Shown: one piece after another, positions 14,320 through 18,785 of the stretch
Position numbering within the stretch: the stretch's first letter is position 1
Layout: every line of letters begins with the position of its first letter
Source: an uncultured Ruminococcus sp.
GTDB lineage: Bacteria > Bacillota > Clostridia > Oscillospirales > Ruminococcaceae
DNA: 18,785 bases
Assembly: GCA_902772615.1 (NCBI GenBank)
Contig: CACYBC010000021.1
Location: 1-18,785, forward strand
Direction of reading: 5' to 3'
Notes under the pieces: generated by a model
Seen by the model: the letters and a program-made list of their open reading frames with translations, nothing else
What the model was told of the DNA's origin: nothing
Database searches by the model: none
Position numbers and translations under genes: made by a program

Positions 14320-15111
14320 ATGGCACACGGCGGAAATGACAATGGTGTGATGTACCATACAGGTCTCAGAGAATCAGACCTGGAAGGAGCTAGATATGCC
14401 ATTCTTCCGGGAGATCCTTTCAGGGTCCCCAAGATCGCGGCTCTCGCAGATTCTTCCAGGGAACTGACATGGAGCCGCGAGTACCGCTCCGAACTGGCTG
14501 TAATATCAGGGGAACCTGTTCTTGTGATCAGCCACGGTATAGGAGGTCCTTCCACTGCCATCGCGGTGGAGGAGCTCTATCAGATCGGTATCAGAAATTT
14601 CATTCGCGTGGGAACCAGCGGCGGCATGCAGATGGATGTCAAAGCCGGTGACATAGTAGTTATCAATGCTGCCATCAGGGCGGAAGGTACAAGCAGGGAA
14701 TATCTGCCTGTCGAGTTTCCGGCCGCGGCAGATCTGGATATCACCGTTGCTCTGCGGGAGGCGGCCAAGGAGATCGCCCCGGACCGCTGGCACGTCGGTA
14801 TCGCACATTGCAAAGACTCCTATTTCGGACAGCACAGTCCCGAAAGGATGCCTGTATCCTATGACCTCATAAACAAGTGGCAGGCTTGGATAAAAGGCGG
14901 TGCTCTGGTCTCCGAGATGGAGTCTGCTGCTCTTTTTACGGTATGTTCGTCGCTTCGGTGCAGAGCCGGAGCTGTCATGCTGTGTGTATGGAATCAGGAG
15001 AGGGAGGCCGCAGGCCTTCCGCAGGACACGGAGCATGATACGGAACTCGCGATCAGGGTGGCGATCGAAGGAGTCAGACGTCTCATCGGATCTGACAAAG
15101 ACCAACACTGA
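14320..15111 (+). CDS. udp: uridine phosphorylase (PNP/UDP phosphorylase family)
   Basis: Predicted to split uridine with phosphate into uracil and ribose-1-phosphate, a cytoplasmic pyrimidine salvage reaction. The 263-residue protein is of normal length. It has LPGDPFRV (29-36) and HGIGGPSTAI (from 72), RVGTSGG at 96-102 for phosphate/ribose binding, and EMES at 199-202 for the ribose. GQHSPERM at 170-177 occupies the position of the uracil-reading Gln and Arg in Escherichia coli Udp, with three extra residues between them. A GAGGT ribosome site is seven bases before the ATG. It lies 42 bases after ftsZ and 12 bases before the DivIVA-like gene with no terminator visible, so it is probably co-transcribed. 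Another nucleoside substrate is possible. Confidence 0.9.
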   Translation: MAHGGNDNGVMYHTGLRESDLEGARYAILPGDPFRVPKIAALADSSRELTWSREYRSELAVISGEPVLVISHGIGGPSTAIAVEELYQIGIRNFIRVGTSGGMQMDVKAGDIVVINAAIRAEGTSREYLPVEFPAAADLDITVALREAAKEIAPDRWHVGIAHCKDSYFGQHSPERMPVSYDLINKWQAWIKGGALVSEMESAALFTVCSSLRCRAGAVMLCVWNQEREAAGLPQDTEHDTELAIRVAIEGVRRLIGSDKDQH

Positions 15112-15122
15112 AAGGAAAAGAT

Positions 15123-17696
15123 ATGGCTTCTCCTAAGGACAGTAACGACAGTTACGTAAAGAGAAACGCGATGTCAAATGTTACCGCGGGCGGAAAAAAG
15201 GTCTTCCGCACTGCTGTTTTCGGCTACAACAAAGTTGCGGTCAACGATTACATCGACAAGCTGTATTCCGAGTATTCGGAAGGCGAGAAGGCTCTTACGT
15301 CTGAGATCGCAAAGCTCCGTGAGGTCAACGCTGAACTCGAGAAGAGGAGCACGGACGTCGATTCCAGATTCGAGGAAGTAAGGGCTCAGGTAACATCCGA
15401 GCTGGCATTCGTGTCTGAGTTCCACGATCAGGAAGACGAGTACAACAGAAGGATCGAGGAACTGAAAAAAGAGACGGATTCCCTTCAGGAGAAGGTCAAG
15501 GCCGGTGATGAGCTCAACTCATCGCTGCTGCAGAGACTGGAATCCTCCATCAACCGAGCTGACGATCTTCAGCGCACGCTCGATGCGCAGAACTCTGAGC
15601 TCTCCGTACTGAGGAGAGACAAGGAATTCACGGGAAGCTTCTCCGTAGCACCGCCCGAGACGGTTGTTTCCGATCTTCTGAACGACAAGATAACTGAACT
15701 GACATCCATGATACAAGGCCTTCAGAAGGCATCCGAGTCCATGGAGACCAATCTCAATGAGGAACTGTCCAGGATACGCGAGGACAGCGTTGCCTCAGCC
15801 GGACGCATCGAAGACGCCATAGCCCGCAACAGCGAGGAGATGCAGGCTCAGTATGAGCAGATGGTGCAGAAATATGAGGAAGAGCTCTCTGCAGCCCGCA
15901 GCCAGAACGGCGATCTCAGTGATGAGATGCAGGCCAGATATGATCAGATGGTCCGCAGGTATGAGGAAGAGCTTGCGCTGGCCCGCAGCCAGAACAGCGA
16001 TCTCAGCGATGATATGAAGGCTCATTATGAGAGCGTTATCAGGCAGCATGAGGAAGCGCTGGAGGAAGCGCACCGCATGAGCAGCGATCTGAACGCGGAA
16101 AAAGCGGCGCTGATCGCTCAGAGGGATACTGCGATCGCCCGGAACAACGAGAAGATGCAGGCCCACTTCGATGCCATGCTGAAGAAGTACGAGAAGGAGT
16201 ACTCGGATCTGCTTCAGAAGAATGCCGAACTTGCAAGACAGCAGGAGAGCGTCAGGACTGAACGGGACAGAGAGATAGCGAGTAACAATGACAAGATGCT
16301 CGCTCACTACAATGATCTGCTCATCCAGCAGGAGAGAAAATCATCCGAGCTTCAGCAGGAGATCATCAGGCTGAAGGGCGAAGTGGCAAGATCGATAGCG
16401 GACAGAGATAATGCCATCGCGAGGAACAACGATAAGATGCTGGCGCATTACAATGAGATGCTTGCCAGACATGAAAGAAGGTCATCCGAACTCCAGCAGG
16501 AGATCGGCAGGCTTCAGGGCGAAGTGGCGAGATCCATCGCAGACAGGGATACTGCCATCGCCGGAAACAACGAGAAGATGCAGGCTCATTATGAGCAGAT
16601 GCTCAGGAAATATGAGTATGAACTGGCCGAGGCAAAGCGCCGGAGCAGCGATATGACTGAGGAGATGCAGGCTCATTATGAAGCCGCACTGAAGCAGAAT
16701 GAGGCTGATCTTGAGCAGGCGCGCCGCCAGAACTGCGATCTCGGTGAGGTCAGGGCGGCGCTGATAGCTCAGAGAGATACTGCCATCGCCCGGAACAACG
16801 AGAAGATGCAGGCACACTTCGATGCGATGCTGAAGAAGTATGAGAAGGAGCATTCCGATCTCCTGCAGAAAAATGCTGATCTTGCCAGGGAACAGGAAGA
16901 GATCAGGGCGGAGAGAGACAGGGCGATCGCCCGGAACAATGACAAGATGCTTGCTCATTACAACGATCTGCTTGCGAAGCAGGAGGAGAGATCCACTGAA
17001 CTCAGGAGAGAGATCGGCAGACTGAAGGACGAGGTAGCCAGATCCATCGCTGACAGAGACACCGCCATAGCAGGAAACAATGAGAAGATGCTGGCGGGAT
17101 TTGAGTCCAGGATCAAGGAGCAGGAGAGGAAGTATTCCGAACTGCTGCGTGAGAAGGATGCTCTGAAAGAAGAGATGGACGAACAGATCCGCAGGAGCGA
17201 CAGCCTGAAGGAAGAGATGGCTGAGCAGCTCAGCGCTCTCACGACTCAGAGGGACAATGCGGTGCGCACATACAACATGACACTGCAGAACGCCCAGAAA
17301 CAGATCAAGTCTCTTCAGAGCGGATTCCAGACGCGCATGCATAAGGTGCAGGATATCGTCGAGAACATGCAGAGCCAGAACAGCGGACTGCAGCAGACAG
17401 TGGAAGGCAAGAACGAGCAGCTCAGACAGATAATCGGCAGATACAACGATGCCGTCAGAGAGCTTGCCAAGCGGCAGAGCATGATCACTGAACTCAGAGA
17501 GAAGCTCAACGGCGAGAACAAGAAGCAGATGGAGAGGGAACTAAAGATCAACGATCTCAACGGAGAGATCGTTCGCAGGGACTTCTATCTGTCTCAGCGT
17601 GAAAACGAGATAGTATCGCTCAAGGACTACATCAGTGAACTTGAGAGCAGGCTGCCGGATATCGGACGGCCGGAGGAACAGGCTCAAACAGATTGA
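15123..17696 (+). CDS. large DivIVA-like coiled-coil protein with internal repeats
   Basis: An 857-residue soluble protein with no signal peptide or membrane segment. Residues about 27-47 (VFRTAVFGYNKVAVNDYIDK) resemble the N-terminal membrane-binding motif of DivIVA/GpsB proteins, with the aromatic-Gly-Tyr turn and the V..YI helix start. Almost all the rest is predicted coiled coil. A Pro-containing break near 175-182 separates a first coil (about 55-165) from the repeat region (about 239-656). Repeats there are anchored on a NNxKMxAHY core and spaced exactly 29 or 47 residues. The C-terminal coil (to about 845) lacks the repeat. DivIVA proteins are usually 150-350 residues, so this one is unusually long. 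A start with AAAGGA six bases upstream is clear. Its place after ftsZ and udp suggests a division or polar scaffold, as with long coiled-coil cytoskeletal proteins elsewhere; that is inference. Confidence 0.85.
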   Translation: MASPKDSNDSYVKRNAMSNVTAGGKKVFRTAVFGYNKVAVNDYIDKLYSEYSEGEKALTSEIAKLREVNAELEKRSTDVDSRFEEVRAQVTSELAFVSEFHDQEDEYNRRIEELKKETDSLQEKVKAGDELNSSLLQRLESSINRADDLQRTLDAQNSELSVLRRDKEFTGSFSVAPPETVVSDLLNDKITELTSMIQGLQKASESMETNLNEELSRIREDSVASAGRIEDAIARNSEEMQAQYEQMVQKYEEELSAARSQNGDLSDEMQARYDQMVRRYEEELALARSQNSDLSDDMKAHYESVIRQHEEALEEAHRMSSDLNAEKAALIAQRDTAIARNNEKMQAHFDAMLKKYEKEYSDLLQKNAELARQQESVRTERDREIASNNDKMLAHYNDLLIQQERKSSELQQEIIRLKGEVARSIADRDNAIARNNDKMLAHYNEMLARHERRSSELQQEIGRLQGEVARSIADRDTAIAGNNEKMQAHYEQMLRKYEYELAEAKRRSSDMTEEMQAHYEAALKQNEADLEQARRQNCDLGEVRAALIAQRDTAIARNNEKMQAHFDAMLKKYEKEHSDLLQKNADLAREQEEIRAERDRAIARNNDKMLAHYNDLLAKQEERSTELRREIGRLKDEVARSIADRDTAIAGNNEKMLAGFESRIKEQERKYSELLREKDALKEEMDEQIRRSDSLKEEMAEQLSALTTQRDNAVRTYNMTLQNAQKQIKSLQSGFQTRMHKVQDIVENMQSQNSGLQQTVEGKNEQLRQIIGRYNDAVRELAKRQSMITELREKLNGENKKQMERELKINDLNGEIVRRDFYLSQRENEIVSLKDYISELESRLPDIGRPEEQAQTD
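15837..17090 (+). repeat. array of degenerate 87- and 141-bp coding repeats
   Basis: The anchor Met codons of successive units begin at 15840, 15927, 16014, 16155, 16296, 16437, 16578, 16665, 16806, 16947 and 17088. The steps are 87, 87, 141, 141, 141, 141, 87, 141, 141 and 141 bases, with no other value. The unit core encodes a variant of AIARNNEKMQAHY. A longer block is itself duplicated 651 bases apart: 16104-16199 and 16755-16850 differ at 6 of 96 bases. Confidence 0.9.
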
Positions 17697-17718
17697 CCTG
17701 TCACTGGAATAAAGAAAT

Positions 17719-17745
17719 ACGGCCGGGCTTCAAAAGCCCGGCCGT
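17719..17745. terminator. strong GC hairpin downstream of the DivIVA-like gene
   Basis: ACGGCCGGGCTT (17719-17730) and AAGCCCGGCCGT (17734-17745) form a perfect 12-bp stem with a CAA loop. The + strand tail is only TTGTCAT, a weak T tract, whereas on the - strand the stem is followed by TATTTCTTTATT. It lies between convergent genes and may stop transcription from both sides. Confidence 0.75.
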
Positions 17746-17755
17746 TGTCATAGCA

Positions 17756-17782
17756 AAGAAAAGCGGCCTCGGACGAGGCCGC
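17756..17782 (-). terminator. intrinsic terminator of the - strand HD gene
   Basis: GCGGCCTC (17763-17770) and GAGGCCGC (17775-17782) form a perfect 8-bp stem around four bases. Read on the - strand it lies just after the HD gene stop and runs into TTTTCTTT, a proper intrinsic terminator in that direction. Confidence 0.85.
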
Positions 17783-17787
17783 CTGCG

Positions 17788-18366
17788 TTATTTATTCTCC
17801 AGGAGATATGTCGCTTCAAGATCGCTGATATGCAGTTTGACCGCCAGGGGATACCTGTTGAAGGCGTTTCCGACATTGTAGCCTCCGCCTTTGACGGTCT
17901 CGTCGAATCCGCCCATATGCCACCTGATCGCGATAGCTTCTTCCGGCGAGAGTCTCATGAACCTCTCTATGAGATAGACTGATTTTTCACCGTGTCCGTA
18001 TGGATACTGATCATCTATTGAATAATACGGTACCTTTTCCCACTGACCGGTGATCTCGTTCTTGACGTTCCTGGTCGTCTCCTTGTAGAAGTTCGCCTTG
18101 CACAGGTCATGAAGGAGAGAGACTATCGCGACAGTCTCTTCCGAATAGGCTTTATCCTCGTCATTGCGCTTCTTGAGAAGGTCGTAGACATTCAGGGAAT
18201 GGATTATGAGTCCTTCCTTGCACGCGCCGTGGAACCTTGTACTGGCAGGAGCGGTAAAGAAATCGGTCCTGTTGTCCATCCACTCGATGAGTTTGTCGGA
18301 TCCGGCGCGCTTGATATACGTGTCGTAGATACTCAGGAAACGTTCTTTGTTCTCACTGATGATCAT
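17788..18366 (-). CDS. HD-domain metal-dependent hydrolase family protein
   Basis: A 192-residue soluble protein of the HD phosphohydrolase superfamily. The metal-binding pattern is intact: His56 (in GLIIHSLNV), the His86-Asp87 doublet (LLHDLCK), His125 (YGHGEKS), His150 (IRWHMGG) and Asp182 (HISDLEA). Such proteins cleave phosphate esters of nucleotides or nucleic acids, but the substrate here cannot be told. The start at 18366 is chosen because the family begins shortly before ENKERFLSIYDTYI, and because it lies one base after the stop of the upstream gene; an ATG at 18384 would overlap that gene. The frame is open further upstream but only through the neighbour. It forms a two-gene operon with the PC4-like gene. 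Confidence 0.88.
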   Translation of the reverse strand: MIISENKERFLSIYDTYIKRAGSDKLIEWMDNRTDFFTAPASTRFHGACKEGLIIHSLNVYDLLKKRNDEDKAYSEETVAIVSLLHDLCKANFYKETTRNVKNEITGQWEKVPYYSIDDQYPYGHGEKSVYLIERFMRLSPEEAIAIRWHMGGFDETVKGGGYNVGNAFNRYPLAVKLHISDLEATYLLENK

Positions 18367-18367
18367 G

Positions 18368-18589
18368 TCAGATTTCCATTTCATCAAGGATCTCTTTAAG
18401 AGCTTTGAGCTCCTCAAGAGACATGGATATTCCTTTACCCATCTTCTCGTTTCCCGGTGCCCAGTCGCGGATATCATACTTGGGCGCTCTTCCGTTCCAG
18501 CTGATGAGGTTGATCTGGCGCGACCAGCCGTTGGTGCTCTGCGAAAGGATGCCGATGGGCTCGGTGATCTCATAAGTGAATTCTGGCAT
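18368..18589 (-). CDS. YdbC/PC4-like (transcriptional coactivator p15 family) ssDNA-binding protein
   Basis: A 73-residue protein matching the bacterial YdbC family, related to the eukaryotic coactivator PC4, whose beta-sheet fold binds single-stranded DNA. Recognisable segments are the GILSQ N-terminal strand, INLISWNGRAPKYDIRDW and KMGKGISMSLEELKALKEIL, which run almost the whole length. The start at 18589 is fixed by GGAGG about eight bases upstream; a longer reading from 18640 begins before this ribosome site and is unlikely. The HD gene follows after one base, so the two should be co-expressed. A TATAAT on this strand at about 18632-18637 may be the -10 of its promoter, without a convincing -35. 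Confidence 0.88.
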   Translation of the reverse strand: MPEFTYEITEPIGILSQSTNGWSRQINLISWNGRAPKYDIRDWAPGNEKMGKGISMSLEELKALKEILDEMEI

Positions 18590-18685
18590 CTTTAATCCTC
18601 CAATGATTCTGGTTTTCTCTGAGTATATATAATTATACATATCATTCCAAAAATCAAGACGGGCGGAAGCAACCTGTGAATGATG

Positions 18686-18713
18686 TTGACAAACGTTCGA
18701 AACTTGTTATAAT
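18686..18713 (+). promoter_or_regulatory. promoter of the tRNA-Gln gene
   Basis: TTGACA (18686-18691) and TATAAT (18708-18713) are both exact consensus hexamers with a 16-base spacer, placed so that transcription would begin a few bases before the tRNA. This is the strongest promoter match in the window and fits a stable RNA gene. Confidence 0.9.
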
Positions 18714-18728
18714 AGTTTTCGTGTTTGG

Positions 18729-18785
18729 AGCGGAATTGTGTAACGGTAGCACGGCAGACTCTGACTCTGTTTGCGAGGGTTCGAA
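18729..18785 (+). tRNA. tRNA-Gln (anticodon CUG), 3' end cut by the window
   Basis: The D arm reads GTGT, loop AACGGTA, GCAC. The anticodon arm is GCAGA, loop CTCTGAC, TCTGT, with anticodon CTG at 34-36, which reads CAG (Gln). A four-base variable region follows, then GAGGG and TTCGAA of the T arm, where the window ends. Counting back from the D arm gives AGCGGAA as the 5' acceptor strand starting at 18729. The 3' acceptor strand is outside, so the first base could be off by one or two. Confidence 0.85.

Noticed and set aside
13593..14561. 322-codon open frame on the - strand opposite ftsZ and the start of udp
   Set aside because: The translation is low-complexity Ser/Ala/Gly/Leu across the complement of the FtsZ linker and matches nothing I know; ftsZ is certain on the + strand.
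15837..17090. Repeat array considered as a CRISPR or a non-coding tandem repeat
   Set aside because: The repeats are in frame, of 87 and 141 bases with continuous coding potential and synonymous variation, and have no spacer-repeat alternation.
16482..17342. 286-codon open frame on the - strand opposite the repeat array
   Set aside because: It is Leu/Ile/Val-rich and repeats with the same period as the + strand array, as expected for the complement of a coiled-coil gene; no start signal was seen.
18367..18573. Upstream in-frame extension of the HD protein by 69 residues
   Set aside because: It overlaps the PC4-like gene and its residues are low-complexity with no HD-family similarity; the start at 18366 fits the one-base spacing.

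Overview
The window is about 18.8 kb of a Bacillota (class Clostridia-like) chromosome, moderately GC-rich, compactly coded and almost entirely on the + strand. The assignment rests on gene content: a split Firmicute-type dcw (division and cell wall) cluster, a PASTA-bearing class B PBP, a FtsL/DivIC-type protein, a DivIVA-like protein, the rsmD-coaD-coiled-coil neighbourhood, and a YdbC/PC4-like protein with an HD protein. I cannot place it below class.

Region 1 (1-2986), repair and housekeeping: the 3' part of uvrC, then rsmD, coaD and a small coiled-coil protein. The last three are joined by two ATGA overlaps and closed by a strong intrinsic terminator.

Region 2 (3031-12897), dcw cluster: a near-consensus promoter carrying TGGGT elements (probable MraZ sites) leads into mraZ, rsmH, a FtsL-like gene, a PBP with two PASTA domains, murF, mraY, ftsW, murG and ftsQ/divIB. 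Many junctions overlap or nearly touch. The cluster makes UDP-MurNAc-pentapeptide (MurF), lipid I (MraY) and lipid II (MurG), polymerises and cross-links it (FtsW plus PBP), and supplies divisome scaffolds (FtsL, FtsQ). murE, murD, murC, murB and ftsA are all absent from this stretch. A perfect 11-bp hairpin sits just ahead of murF.

Region 3 (12898-17696), ftsZ unit: a probable promoter and structured leader precede ftsZ, which has a Pro/Glu/Ala linker and an unusual C-terminal end. A uridine phosphorylase gene follows, then an 857-residue protein with a DivIVA-like N-terminus and a very long coiled coil. The coiled coil is built from repeats spaced exactly 29 or 47 residues apart. This protein is the most unusual object in the window and is probably a cytoskeletal or division scaffold; that function is inferred from its neighbours and N-terminus only.

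Region 4 (17697-18785): two hairpins separate the + strand genes from a convergent - strand pair (PC4/YdbC-like protein, then an HD-domain protein). The window ends inside a tRNA-Gln(CUG) gene on the + strand with its own consensus promoter. No mobile elements, CRISPR arrays or gap over 300 bases were seen.
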